Shown in pieces: positions 35,194 to 43,852 of a DNA stretch of 64,000 nt (the first letter of the stretch is position 1; each line of letters begins with the position of its first letter). The DNA is taken from assembly GCF_000024865.1 (NCBI RefSeq), contig NC_013595.1, positions 7,626,001 through 7,690,000 on the forward strand. The letters are read 5' to 3'. Below the pieces are notes generated by a model. The model searched no databases. It was given only the letters and a program-made list of their open reading frames with translations, and was not told the DNA's origin. Source of the stretch: Streptosporangium roseum DSM 43021. Its GTDB lineage: Bacteria > Actinomycetota > Actinomycetes > Streptosporangiales > Streptosporangiaceae. The translations under genes and the position numbers were made by a program.

Positions 35194-36501
35194 ATGGCGA
35201 CACCCGCGCGTGGGCCCAGCGTGAAGACACCAGATAAGAAACGTATCGCGTCGCTCGACGGGATACGCGGCGTGTGCGCGATGATCGTGGTCACCACCCA
35301 CGTCGCTTTCTCCACATTCGTTCTCCCGTCCTCCGCGGGCCCGCCGACCGAGGGAATCTGGTCCATTCTCTGGGCGGGGCAGGTTGGGGCGATCGGGCCC
35401 TTCTTCATCATGTCCGGCCTGTTCCTCTACCGGCCGTTCGCCCGGGCCACCCTGGCCGGCACCCCGCAGCCCAGGCTGGGGATCTACTTCGTGAGACGCG
35501 CCTCGCGACTCCTGCCGGCCTTCTGGGTGCTGTGCGCGTTCAGCCTGATCGTGCTCAACCTCTCCAGCATCACCGGGGTCTGGGACGTGCTGCGGCCGTT
35601 CCTGCTGCTGCACATCTACGACTTCCACTGGTACGCCGGTCTCGACGTGGCCTGGACCGTACCGGCGGAGACCCAGTTCTACGTCGCGCTGCCGATCATC
35701 GCCTGGGTCATGCACCGCCTCGCGCGCGGTGTCGCCGATCCGGCGCGGAAGGCACGCCGGATGCTGATCCCGCTCGGCCTCCTCGTGGTGGTCCAGCTCG
35801 GGTGGGCCCTCTACATCAACTCGAGCTTCGGCCCCTGGCCGCCGCAGTTCTTCTACCCGTTCGGAGTGTCCGGCCTGTTCGCCATCGGCATGGCGATGGC
35901 GGTGTGGTCGGTCCTCACCGAGGTGTCCCCGGACAAGGCGCCCAAGTTCTTCGGCTGGGCGACCAAGCGGCCGAACCTGTTCTGGCTCGCGGCACTGGTG
36001 CCCTATGTCATCAACTGCGCCCAGCCCTTCTCCATCCCGGGCACGGCCGACTGGCTCTCACCGGAGGCCGCGGTCATCCGCTCCGCACTGATGCTCATCT
36101 TCTCCTTCCTGGTCATGGTGCCGCTGGTCGTGCCGGGCGCAACCTCGCGGTTGATGGAGGTCTCGCTGGGCAACTGGCCGCTGCGCTTCCTCGGGCGCAT
36201 CTCCTACGGCCTCTACCTCTGGCACTTCGCCGTCATGTATCTCGTGTTCCAGAGCGGGAGCATCTTCGGCGAGACCGTCCCCGTGCAGGCCCTGCTGGGC
36301 AAGTTCGGTTTCTGGGAGCTGCTGATTCCCACGTTGGTGGGCACCATCGCGATCTCGACGCTCAGCTACTACGTCCTCGAACGTCCGATCCTCAAGCTCA
36401 CCGACCGGCTGGGCAAGGGAAAGGCGGCACCGAGCGTCGCGACCTCCGAAGCCGGAAAGCCGGCGCCGGAGTTCACCTCGAGTGGAGCCGGGCGGCCGTA
36501 G
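35194..36501 (+). CDS. Membrane acyltransferase (acyltransferase 3 family)
   Basis: A 435-residue integral membrane protein with about ten hydrophobic segments. N-terminal IASLDGIRGVCAMIVVTTHV contains the family's catalytic-type His, followed by FFIMSGLFLYRPF, FVRRASRLLPAFW (the R-x-x-R-x-x-P motif), and a late GRISYGLYLWHFAVMY. These enzymes O-acylate small molecules or glycans at the membrane. In C-1027-type enediyne clusters a membrane acyltransferase attaches the aryl group; a similar role with the anthranilate unit is attractive but inferred. ATG with AAAGGAGC. Confidence 0.88.
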   Translation: MATPARGPSVKTPDKKRIASLDGIRGVCAMIVVTTHVAFSTFVLPSSAGPPTEGIWSILWAGQVGAIGPFFIMSGLFLYRPFARATLAGTPQPRLGIYFVRRASRLLPAFWVLCAFSLIVLNLSSITGVWDVLRPFLLLHIYDFHWYAGLDVAWTVPAETQFYVALPIIAWVMHRLARGVADPARKARRMLIPLGLLVVVQLGWALYINSSFGPWPPQFFYPFGVSGLFAIGMAMAVWSVLTEVSPDKAPKFFGWATKRPNLFWLAALVPYVINCAQPFSIPGTADWLSPEAAVIRSALMLIFSFLVMVPLVVPGATSRLMEVSLGNWPLRFLGRISYGLYLWHFAVMYLVFQSGSIFGETVPVQALLGKFGFWELLIPTLVGTIAISTLSYYVLERPILKLTDRLGKGKAAPSVATSEAGKPAPEFTSSGAGRP

Positions 36502-36535
36502 AACAATGTGATCTGACCTATTCGGCATACCAACG

Positions 36536-36565
36536 GTGATCAACCCGGGAAACCGGGTTGATCAC
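36536..36565 (+). terminator. Hairpin terminator with GAAA tetraloop
   Basis: Perfect 13-bp arms (GTGATCAACCCGG and CCGGGTTGATCAC) around GAAA, 35 bp after the acyltransferase stop. Confidence 0.7.
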
Positions 36566-36639
36566 TGGTTTGAACGGGTAGCCCAGCACAGCCGCGCCGG
36601 CCCGGCGCTGAAATGTGATACGTACAGGAGATCCCATTC

Positions 36640-37176
36640 ATGAGGAAAGTCGTTCTATTAATGCATGTCTCGCTTGACGGATTTGTCGGGCGGTCGGACG
36701 GAGATCTGCAATGGATCTTCCCGGACATGGACGACGACCTCACGGAATGGACCATCGACTCGCTGAGCCGGATGGACACGCACGTTCTCGGCCGCGTCAA
36801 CTACGAAGAGCAGTCGGGGCACTGGCCGTACTCGACCGACCGGCTCGCCCCTCTGATCAACAACGCGACCAAGATCGTCTTCTCCGGGACGCTGGAGAAG
36901 GTCGAGTGGAACAACTCAAGGCTGGCCACAGGTGACGTCACCGAAGAGATCGCGCAGCTGAAGCGGCGGCCCGGCACGGACATCTTCGTGCCCGGCGGTG
37001 CGAGGTTCGCGCAGTCGGTGTCGAGGCTGGGACTCGTGGACGAATATCGGCTGATCGTCCATCCCATCGTGCTGGGCAGCGGGCTGCCCTTGTTCACCGA
37101 TCCGATCGATCTGAAGCTCCTGAGCTCAAGGGAGTTCTCCACGGGCGCCGTCGCCCTGACCTACCGGCGCGCATGA
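36640..37176 (+). CDS. RibD C-terminal / dihydrofolate-reductase-like protein
   Basis: A 178-residue protein of the YyaP/RibD_C group: VVLLMHVSLDGFVGRSDGDL at the start, MDTHVLGRVNYEE, IFVPGGARFAQSV and IVHPIVLGSGLPLF match the family. These proteins have a DHFR fold that binds NADPH; physiological substrates are mostly unknown. ATG with AGGAGA upstream. Whether it belongs to the cluster is uncertain. Confidence 0.85.
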   Translation: MRKVVLLMHVSLDGFVGRSDGDLQWIFPDMDDDLTEWTIDSLSRMDTHVLGRVNYEEQSGHWPYSTDRLAPLINNATKIVFSGTLEKVEWNNSRLATGDVTEEIAQLKRRPGTDIFVPGGARFAQSVSRLGLVDEYRLIVHPIVLGSGLPLFTDPIDLKLLSSREFSTGAVALTYRRA

Positions 37177-37515
37177 CCTCACGGTCGACGCCACGGTGAT
37201 CCAGGCCCCGGACGGGCCGTTCGCAGGCGTCGTCCGGCCCTGATCCACCGGCCGGCCCCTCCGTCGTCGTTCTCGTGAGCCGATCCGCCCGCTCCGGCCA
37301 GGCCCCGCTCACTCCGGCAGGTCCCCGCTCGTCCCAGCGTCCCCTGCCCTTCGGACCCCCGGAGCGCGATGAGGGTCCTCGCCCGGATCCGCGGAGCACG
37401 ATGAGGGCGCCTACCCGCAAGGGACGCGGACCCACCGGGAAAGCGGCCCACGGGTGCGCTCGCCCGGCCCGGCCTGCCGCCGGTGCGATCCGGCGCCCCA
37501 TCGTCTGTCGTGCGC
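37177..37515. other. Convergent spacer, no gene seen
   Basis: A 339-bp GC-rich spacer between convergent genes; a short GAGCRCGATGAGGG motif occurs twice (about 37365 and 37395). No terminator-grade hairpin was recognised. Confidence 0.3.
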
Positions 37516-37968
37516 TCAGCGCCGGGTACGGCCCTCGCGCAGCATGGTGACCGTCTCATCGAGACGGCGCTGCCGGGTCTCGGCCTTCTTCGCGCTCTCG
37601 ATCCAGGTCGCGAACGACAGCCTCTGCGTGTAGGACAGCCCGTCGAAGAACTGCTTGGCGCCCGCCTCGCCGTCGAGCGCCTCCGTGAGGTCGGACGGCA
37701 GCGTCACCTCGCGAGGCTGGGTGTCGAGCTCGATCTCGACGTCCACCTCCTCACCGCCGGCGACGCCCGCGCCCTTGCGGTGATCGGCGTTGATGGGGAG
37801 CATGTACCCCCCTCCCATCGGCGCCACGCTGCTGCGGTAGGTGTAACCGTTGATCGTGACCTGGACCCGCGGCCGCTTGCCCGAACCGAGGCTCTCGATG
37901 ACCTCCTGCGGAACCTGGATACCGGTCGTGGTCTTCCCACTGAGTATGACTACGGTGCGAAATTTCAT
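37516..37968 (-). CDS. DUF1905 / YdeI-OmpD-associated protein
   Basis: A 150-residue protein. The N-terminal DUF1905 part (TGIQVPQEVIESLGSGKRPRV, YRSSVAPMGGGYMLPI) is followed by a YdeI-like helical tail (LSYTQRLSFATWIESAKKAETRQRR). The family is widespread and its function is unclear. A copy of the 16-bp cluster box lies about 380 bp upstream in the usual orientation, which may put it under cluster control. Confidence 0.82.
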   Translation of the reverse strand: MKFRTVVILSGKTTTGIQVPQEVIESLGSGKRPRVQVTINGYTYRSSVAPMGGGYMLPINADHRKGAGVAGGEEVDVEIELDTQPREVTLPSDLTEALDGEAGAKQFFDGLSYTQRLSFATWIESAKKAETRQRRLDETVTMLREGRTRR

Positions 37969-38348
37969 GGAAAACTAAGTCCTTTCACTTCTTACGCTTG
38001 AGTGCGGAAATTTCCGGGGACAAGGGCCTTTCACGGGAAGTGCCCAGAGCCGACGTCGGAGCCCGCGGTGGGTGAACGCTCTCTCACCTCCCGCCCGACG
38101 TGTGTCCCCACCCGCGTCCCTTCAAGGGACGGTCCCAGCAGGCCCGGCCGGCCACCACGCGCCCTTGTGGTCGCGCGGCGGTCCCGTACATCGGGGACGG
38201 CGACCGGGGGGCTCGCGTGCGGCACTGCCTGATCGCGCATTCATCGCCTCCCCGGAGGCTTACTGCTCACGGACAGAGAACCGGGCGACGCGCATTCGAC
38301 GCCGAACACGCCGGACGGTGACATCATCACGCGCGATCGCGAGGCGGC

Positions 38349-38364
38349 GCATCTTCCAGATTGC
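38349..38364 (-). promoter_or_regulatory. 16-bp cluster box, copy 2
   Basis: In minus-strand orientation GCAATCTGGAAGATGC, an exact consensus match, in the otherwise featureless 495-bp spacer 37969-38463 upstream of the DUF1905 gene. Confidence 0.55.
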
Positions 38365-38463
38365 TGAATCGACGGGCACCCGGAGCCCGGCTACCGCCGC
38401 CGGCGCAGGCCACGTCCGGTGGCGTGGCGCACGAGTATCCGATGACCGCAGACGCGGCGGCGC

Positions 38464-39399
38464 TCAGCGCCGAATCACCCAGTCAGGCGCCCAGGTCCCG
38501 GCGGCGTCATGGCCGGCCGCTGCGGCGGCGAGGTGGGCGCGGAGGGTGGCCAGCCCCGGGTGGGGGTTGTCGCGGTGCCACAGGAGCGAGTGCGGGTAGA
38601 CGGGCGTCGGGTCGGTCACCGGGATGCGGCGCAGGCCGTGGTCGGCGGGCCAGACCAGGCGGGTCTGCTCGCTCATGAAAGTGGCCAGGGCCGGGGTGTC
38701 GGCGATGGTGTCGAGGAGCGCGTCGGAGCCGAAGTTGGGGCCGGTCGCCTCGATGGTGAGGCCGAACTCGGCGACGAGATCGTCGTAGTAGGCGGCCCAC
38801 TCGGTTCCGGGGACGATGCCGGGCATCCAGATCCGGTGCCCGGCGAGCTGAGCGACGGTCACCGACCGGGCGCCCGCCAGCGCGTGGGCGGGCCCGGTGA
38901 GGAGCTGGAGCGGCTCGTCGAGCACCCGGACGGACTCGATGTCCTCGGGAAGGGGCCGGCCGGGCACGGCGACGGCGCGGAAGGACGCGTCGATCGCACC
39001 GGACCGGATGGCGGCGACGGCCGTCCCGACATCGAACAGCATCACCACGTCGAGCTCGATCTCGGGGTGCGCGCGGTGGAAGCCGCGCATCAGGCCCGAG
39101 GCCGCGCTGCGTGAGGCGATCACGTCGACGCGCAGCGGACGGCTGCCGGGGAGCACGGACGCGACCGCGCGCTCGGCGACGCGCAGCAGCTCGCGCGCAT
39201 GGGGCAGGAACGCCTGCCCGTCGATGGTGAGCCGGGCCCCGCGCGCGGTGCGGGTGAACAGCCGCACGGCGAGGTCCTTCTCCAGCCCGGCGACGCGCTT
39301 GGAGACGGCCTGCTGGGTGATCGACAGGTCTGCGGCGGCGTGCTGGAACTGGCCGGTGTCCACGACGGCGACGAACGTACGCACAGCATCAAGATCCAC
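38464..39399 (-). CDS. LysR-family transcriptional regulator
   Basis: A 311-residue LysR protein from GTG 39399 (VDLDAVRTFVAV, the usual first strand). HTH: FQHAAADLSITQQAVSKRVAGLE; then a two-lobed periplasmic-binding-like effector domain (LRVDVIASRSAASGLM, LLTGPAHALAG). Divergent from an MFS transporter/isochorismatase-like pair that it probably controls through the CACAAC-N5-GTTGTG site between them. Confidence 0.9.
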   Translation of the reverse strand: MDLDAVRTFVAVVDTGQFQHAAADLSITQQAVSKRVAGLEKDLAVRLFTRTARGARLTIDGQAFLPHARELLRVAERAVASVLPGSRPLRVDVIASRSAASGLMRGFHRAHPEIELDVVMLFDVGTAVAAIRSGAIDASFRAVAVPGRPLPEDIESVRVLDEPLQLLTGPAHALAGARSVTVAQLAGHRIWMPGIVPGTEWAAYYDDLVAEFGLTIEATGPNFGSDALLDTIADTPALATFMSEQTRLVWPADHGLRRIPVTDPTPVYPHSLLWHRDNPHPGLATLRAHLAAAAAGHDAAGTWAPDWVIRR

Positions 39400-39416
39400 G
39401 CCGACCGACCTTAGTG

Positions 39417-39433
39417 CACAACTCACGGTTGTG
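39417..39433. promoter_or_regulatory. LysR-type operator dyad
   Basis: CACAACTCACGGTTGTG: perfect 6-bp inverted arms with 5-bp spacer, located between the divergent LysR and MFS genes, as expected for a LysR site. Confidence 0.6.
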
Positions 39434-39495
39434 TGATTTCGGTCGGCTGGTTGTTTGACCTGCCTACGAGCCGCGCGTTTTGATCTCTCAAATCA

Positions 39496-40788
39496 ATGGA
39501 CGGTTGTCTCCTGGGGATGGCGGGGTGCGCGTTGGGAAGGTCGCTGGGTCGGCAGTTCAGGTGGTTCTGGGCCGCGTATGCGGTCAGCGCGTTCGGCACA
39601 TGGCTCGCGTTCGACACGTTCGCCCTGATCGCGATTCTCGCTCTGGACGCAGGGCCTACCGAGGTGTCGGTTCTGGCCGCCGCGGGGCTCGCGGTCGGGG
39701 CACTGGTCGCGGTGCCGCTCGGGCCGTGGGTGGAGTTCCGGCGCAAACGGCCGGTGATGATCGCGATGGACCTGATCCGGTTCGCGGCGCTGTTGAGCGT
39801 TCCCGCCGCCTACGTGCTCGGCCGGCTGAGCTTCGCTCAGCTCCTGGTCGTGGCGGTCGTCGTCGGCGCGGCCGACATCGCCTTCACCGCTGCGAGCGGA
39901 GCATGTCTGAAGGCACTCGTCCGGTCCGAGGACCTGCTCGTCGCGAACGGGCGGTTCGAGGCCACGACCTGGACCGCCACCGCGCTCGGGCCGCCGCTCG
40001 GTACCGCCGCGATCGGGCTGGTGGGCCCGGTGACGAGCGTGGCGGCCAACGCGGTCAGCTTCCTCCTCTCGGCCGCGGGGATCCGTGCCATCGGCGGGCG
40101 GGAGCCACGTCCCGCGCGAGCCGCCGCACCGCCCCGGCCTGGAGCCGGCGACCTGCTGGAGGGATGGCGGTACATCCTCGCCAGCCCGGCGCTGCGCCCG
40201 TTGTTCTTCAACACTGTCCTGGTCAGCGGCCTGATCATGGCAACCTCGCCGTTGCTCGCCGTCCTCATGCTCGGCGAGCTCGGGTTCGCGCCCTGGCAGT
40301 ACGGCCTCGCCTTCGGCGTCCCCTGCGTCGGCGGCCTCATCGGCTCGCGGATGGCCCGCCCGCTCATCGCACGGTTCGGGCGGCACAAGGTCATGCTCAC
40401 CGCCGGGACGCTGCGCGCGTGCTGGTCACTCGGACTGGCCTTCATCAGTCCCGGCCCCGCCGGGCTCTTCCTCGTCATCGCCGTCGAATTCGGGCTGATC
40501 ACCTGTATGGGCGTGTTCAACCCGGTATTCGCTACCTACCGGCTCGAACAGTTCCCGTCGGACCGGGTCGCCCGCACGCTGGCCGCCTGGTCGATCACCA
40601 ATAAAGCCACCGTCGCGGCCATGACCGGCGGGTGGGGCCTGCTGGCCGGTCTCACCAGCCCCCGCACCGCGATCGCGATCGCCGGTCTTCTCCTTCTGGC
40701 GACCTCGCTCCTCCTACCCCGACACGACCGCACGCCCCTACTCAAGAACGCCGACCAGGCGCCACCGGAAAGGCAGACACTCGCATGA
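39496..40788 (+). CDS. MFS transporter (MFS_3 / enterobactin-exporter-like)
   Basis: A 430-residue transporter with 12 hydrophobic segments. AYAVSAFGTWLAFDTFALIAI (TM1), the conserved GPWVEFRRKRPVMIAMD loop, and a central loop of about 30 residues fit MFS_3-type drug or siderophore exporters. The stop codon overlaps the next start (ATGA). No clear Shine-Dalgarno precedes ATG 39496; the real start could be 24 or more residues downstream. Confidence 0.85.
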   Translation: MDGCLLGMAGCALGRSLGRQFRWFWAAYAVSAFGTWLAFDTFALIAILALDAGPTEVSVLAAAGLAVGALVAVPLGPWVEFRRKRPVMIAMDLIRFAALLSVPAAYVLGRLSFAQLLVVAVVVGAADIAFTAASGACLKALVRSEDLLVANGRFEATTWTATALGPPLGTAAIGLVGPVTSVAANAVSFLLSAAGIRAIGGREPRPARAAAPPRPGAGDLLEGWRYILASPALRPLFFNTVLVSGLIMATSPLLAVLMLGELGFAPWQYGLAFGVPCVGGLIGSRMARPLIARFGRHKVMLTAGTLRACWSLGLAFISPGPAGLFLVIAVEFGLITCMGVFNPVFATYRLEQFPSDRVARTLAAWSITNKATVAAMTGGWGLLAGLTSPRTAIAIAGLLLLATSLLLPRHDRTPLLKNADQAPPERQTLA

Positions 40789-41381
40789 GCACCGCCCCCG
40801 CGCTCGACCCCGCACACACCGCCCTGCTCGTCATGGACTATCAGCCCGCGATCCTCGCGCTGCTACCCGAAGGAGACAGTGAAGCCCTGCTGGGACGCAT
40901 GGAGAAGGTAATCGCCGACGTTCGCGCCAAGGGCGGCGCCATCGCCTATGTCCGGGTCGGCTTCACCGAGGCCGACTGGGCTGCGATCCCGCCCACCAAC
41001 AGGTCTTTCGCACCGATCGCCCAGCACCGCCTCATGCACCACGCAGACCGTGACACCGCTGTCCACGAACGTCTCGCTCCCCAGGACGGAGACATCATCG
41101 TGCGTAAGGTCCGTCACGGCGGCCTGTCCACCACCGACCTCGATCAGCGGCTACGCGAACACGGCATCACCACTCTGATCATCGCGGGCATCAGCACCAG
41201 CGGCGTCGTCCTGTCCACCGTCCTCGACGCGGCCGACCGGGACTACCGGCTCTACGTCCTGGCCGACGGCGTCGCCGACCCTGACCCCGAAGTGCACGAC
41301 GTCCTGCTCCATCAGGTCTTTCCCTCACGGGCCCACATCCTCGAAGCCGCCGAGTTGCACACCCTCCTGCGGGCTGACTGA
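40785..41381 (+). CDS. Isochorismatase-family hydrolase without catalytic cysteine
   Basis: A 198-residue protein of the cysteine-hydrolase/isochorismatase fold. LLVMDYQPAIL supplies the conserved Asp, VRKVRHGGLSTTDL the Lys, but the usual Cys site reads GISTSGVVLST, so Cys is replaced by Gly as in isochorismatases such as PhzD/EntB. It might hydrolyse an enol ether or amide. It is coupled to the MFS gene by a 4-bp overlap and probably LysR-controlled. Confidence 0.85.
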   Translation: MSTAPALDPAHTALLVMDYQPAILALLPEGDSEALLGRMEKVIADVRAKGGAIAYVRVGFTEADWAAIPPTNRSFAPIAQHRLMHHADRDTAVHERLAPQDGDIIVRKVRHGGLSTTDLDQRLREHGITTLIIAGISTSGVVLSTVLDAADRDYRLYVLADGVADPDPEVHDVLLHQVFPSRAHILEAAELHTLLRAD

Positions 41382-41804
41382 CGCCGGCCGCACCCGCCCG
41401 GCGTGGCACGGCCCGCGACTCCCGAGGATGTCCCCAGCCCCGAAGTCGCGGGGCCGTCCGCGCTGGCCTGCTGTGATTCAGCGCGCGCGGCGACGGGCGA
41501 AACGTGAGCACGCGCTCGACCACCTCCTCGTCGATCCGCGAGGCAATCCGCAACGTCAGGGTCTTCCCGGCCTGCTCCAGCCCCGAGCCGATGACACGCG
41601 CCACGTCCCATCCGGCTTCCTCGCGGGCCGGCGGTCACCTGACCTCTGCGGGCATCCTCCCGAAACCGGATCAATGCTGGCCGTACGTGACCGGGCTCGT
41701 CTCGGATTCCACGAAAGATCCGCAAGAAGCCGACGAAGGCCTCCCTGACCAGGCACAACGCGCTCGCCTGTACTTGATGACAGCTTCCTTGGCAGCAGGC
41801 CGTA

Positions 41805-42192
41805 CGGGGTGAAAGGTCAAAAGCGCAGCGAGGGGCGGGTGGAGTGGCCCGGGGCCGAGCCATCCGCGCGGGCCGGTGTCTTGTGGCCTGGGGGCGGTAT
41901 TCAGGAGGGCTGGCCGATGAGCGTGTGGGAAGGCCTGGCGAGGGGGCGGTGGTGGACCGAACGAGGCAGAGTAGGCGCCGATGAGCCCCGGGAGCGGTAA
42001 TGATCAGGGGTTTTCCTTGATCTGTTGGGATTGGGTGTCCATAGTGCCGCCAATCCCAACAGATCAAGGAAAACCCGCACCGCCCCTCCCCCGCCCGCGC
42101 AGCGGGGAGCACTTTGTACGGCGCCGCACGGATGAGCCGGCCCCGGACCACTCCACCCACCCCTCGCTGCGCTTTTGACCTTCCACCCGGTA
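41805..42192. repeat. Nested inverted repeat (MITE-like) structure
   Basis: A perfect 26-bp inverted repeat (arms 42008-42033 and 42051-42076, each containing TTTTCCTTGATCTGTTGGGA or its complement; 17-bp spacer) is flanked by longer, imperfect inverted arms of about 70 bp (about 41808-41878 and 42118-42186), both containing the stretch around TCAAAAGCGCAGCGAGGGG. GTACGGCGCCGCACGGATG is also directly repeated at 42117 and 42190. No transposase is present. The whole spacer 41382-42488 otherwise lacks a convincing gene. Confidence 0.7.
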
Positions 42193-42375
42193 CGGCGCCG
42201 CACGGATGGAGGCCCCCTGGGCCGGAACGGAGGTGGATGGGAACCGCTACCGCCGTCCGCCACCGGCGGACCCCGTACAGCAGCCCATCCGTGGACGCAA
42301 CCCCGGCGCACCACGACCGGGGCCGGTACCGCTTCCCGTAAAGAACGGGCCCGCAGTCATGTCACATGGGAAATG

Positions 42376-42410
42376 CCTGTGCCGGACCGTGGGGGGCGGT
42401 CCGGCACAGG
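42376..42410 (-). terminator. Terminator downstream of apoprotein genes
   Basis: Perfect 13-bp arms (CCTGTGCCGGACC and GGTCCGGCACAGG) with a 9-nt loop, about 80 bp past the stop of the distal apoprotein gene. Confidence 0.7.
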
Positions 42411-42488
42411 CCGTTCGGGGGGTCAGTGGTCGGGGTTGGTGGTCGGGTTGAGGTTGGTGGGGGTTAGAAGGACAGTCGGTGGTGGGGG

Positions 42489-42953
42489 TTAGAAGGACAG
42501 GGGGGTGGTTCCGCCGTCGAAGGCGTTGTTGAAGACGGCGATGACGGTGGGGGTGGTGGCGGTGTTGATGGGCCAGGTGCTGCCGTCGGCGGCGCTGCCG
42601 GTGAAGGAGCTGCGGACGGTGAGGGTTTTGGTGATGGTGCCGGTGGCGGAGGCGGTGACGTCGACGTTGGTGGCGGCGTTGCAGGCGAAGGCGTCGGGGC
42701 GGACGGCGGCGCACTGGCCGAGGTGGTAGACGCTGCCGGGCTGTAGGCCGGTGGCGGAGATGGTGATGGTGGTGTTGTCGCTGAGGCCGGTGGAGGGTGC
42801 GGCGGAGATGGCGGCGGCGGAGATGGATGCCCCCGAGGAGGCGGGGGTGGTGGTGGCGCCGGCGGCGGGCTGGAAGGCGAGGCCGAGGCCGAGGGCCAGG
42901 GCGGCGGTGGCGCCGAGCTTGGTGAGGAGCTTGCCCTTGTTGGTGTTCTGCAT
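42489..42953 (-). CDS. Neocarzinostatin-family apoprotein, distal copy
   Basis: A 154-residue secreted protein. The signal peptide (KLLTKLGATAALALGLGLAF, cleavage near AAGA) precedes a mature part homologous to neocarzinostatin: STGLSDNTTITISATGLQPG, HLGQCAAVRPDAFACN (first disulfide pair) and TKTLTVRSSFTG. The second disulfide pair of neocarzinostatin (C-D-C-T-T-A-A-C region) is absent. Such proteins bind and shield a labile chromophore and confer resistance. ATG 42953 has AAAGGA; no element I lies directly upstream. The mature sequence is identical to the proximal copy. Confidence 0.9.
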   Translation of the reverse strand: MQNTNKGKLLTKLGATAALALGLGLAFQPAAGATTTPASSGASISAAAISAAPSTGLSDNTTITISATGLQPGSVYHLGQCAAVRPDAFACNAATNVDVTASATGTITKTLTVRSSFTGSAADGSTWPINTATTPTVIAVFNNAFDGGTTPLSF

Positions 42954-43184
42954 TTTCAATCCTTTTTTAGTGGGTTTGGTGGTGTGCAATGAGTTTTGTT
43001 GGTGGGAAACAGTCGGGGTCGGGGTCAATTTCGGGGTCGGGGGTCAAGTTCGTTGAGGGTTGATGGGGTCGGGGGTTGGGGGTCAAGTTCGTTGAGGGTT
43101 GGCAGGTTGGGGTTGGGGGTCATGTTCGGGGTTGGGGGTTGAAATCGGGGTCGGGGTTGATGGGTTCGGGTTGGGGTCAGTTGG

Positions 43185-43320
43185 CAAGTCGGGGGTTGAG
43201 GGTTGGCGGGTCGGTGGTTGGGGTCAAGTCGGGGGTTGAGGGTTGGCGGGTCGGTGGTTGGGGTCAAGTCGGGGGTTGAGGGTGGGCGGGTCGGTGGTTG
43301 GGGTCAAGTCGGGGGTTGGG
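43185..43320. repeat. 40-bp tandem repeats in G-rich spacer
   Basis: Three full 40-bp units start at 43185, 43225 and 43265 (core GGGGGTTGAGGGTTGGCGGG), with a partial fourth. The whole 406-bp spacer between the two apoprotein genes (42954-43359) is a strongly G-rich plus strand with many GGGG runs, so it could form G-quadruplexes; transcripts of the apoprotein operon would be C-rich here. Confidence 0.85.
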
Positions 43321-43359
43321 GGTCAGGTCGGGGGTTGGTGGTGGGGTCAGGTCGGGGGG

Positions 43360-43824
43360 TTAGAAGGACAGGGGGGTGGTTCCGCCGTCGAAGGCGTTGT
43401 TGAAGACGGCGATGACGGTGGGGGTGGTGGCGGTGTTGATGGGCCAGGTGCTGCCGTCGGCGGCGCTGCCGGTGAAGGAGCTGCGGACGGTGAGGGTTTT
43501 GGTGATGGTGCCGGTGGCGGAGGCGGTGACGTCGACGTTGGTGGCGGCGTTGCAGGCGAAGGCGTCGGGGCGGACGGCGGCGCACTGGCCGAGGTGGTAG
43601 ACGCTGCCGGGCTGCAGGCCGGTGGCGGAGATGGTGATGGTGGTGTTGTCGCTGAGGCCGGTGGAGGGTGCGGCGGAGATGGCGGCGGCGGAGATGGATG
43701 CCCCCGAGGAGGCGGGGGTGGTGGTGGCGCCGGCGGCGGGCTGGAAGGCGAGGCCGAGGCCGAGGGCCAGGGCGGCGGTGGCGCCGAGCTTGGTGAGGAG
43801 CTTGCCCTTGTTGGCGATCTGCAT
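43360..43824 (-). CDS. Neocarzinostatin-family apoprotein, proximal copy
   Basis: A 154-residue protein, identical to the distal copy except residues 3-4 (Ile-Ala instead of Thr-Asn). At DNA level the coding sequences differ by one synonymous base plus those codons, so the duplication is recent or maintained by gene conversion. It has the same signal peptide, the single disulfide (QCAAVRPDAFAC) and a C-terminal DGGTTPLSF resembling the EGVAISF end of neocarzinostatin. ATG 43824 has GAAAGG upstream and is preceded by promoter element I copy C. It is probably the main expressed copy. Confidence 0.92.
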   Translation of the reverse strand: MQIANKGKLLTKLGATAALALGLGLAFQPAAGATTTPASSGASISAAAISAAPSTGLSDNTTITISATGLQPGSVYHLGQCAAVRPDAFACNAATNVDVTASATGTITKTLTVRSSFTGSAADGSTWPINTATTPTVIAVFNNAFDGGTTPLSF

Positions 43825-43852
43825 TTTTTGGCCTTTCGTTGTGGTGGTTGTT

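Noticed and set aside
41312..42160. Possible gene in the gap before the apoprotein genes
   Set aside because: The frame runs through the inverted-repeat structure and antisense to the isochorismatase-like gene, with no conserved motifs.
43185..43320. Possible CRISPR array
   Set aside because: Repeat units are contiguous with no variable spacers, and no cas genes are present; same for the arrays at 20371 and 61142.
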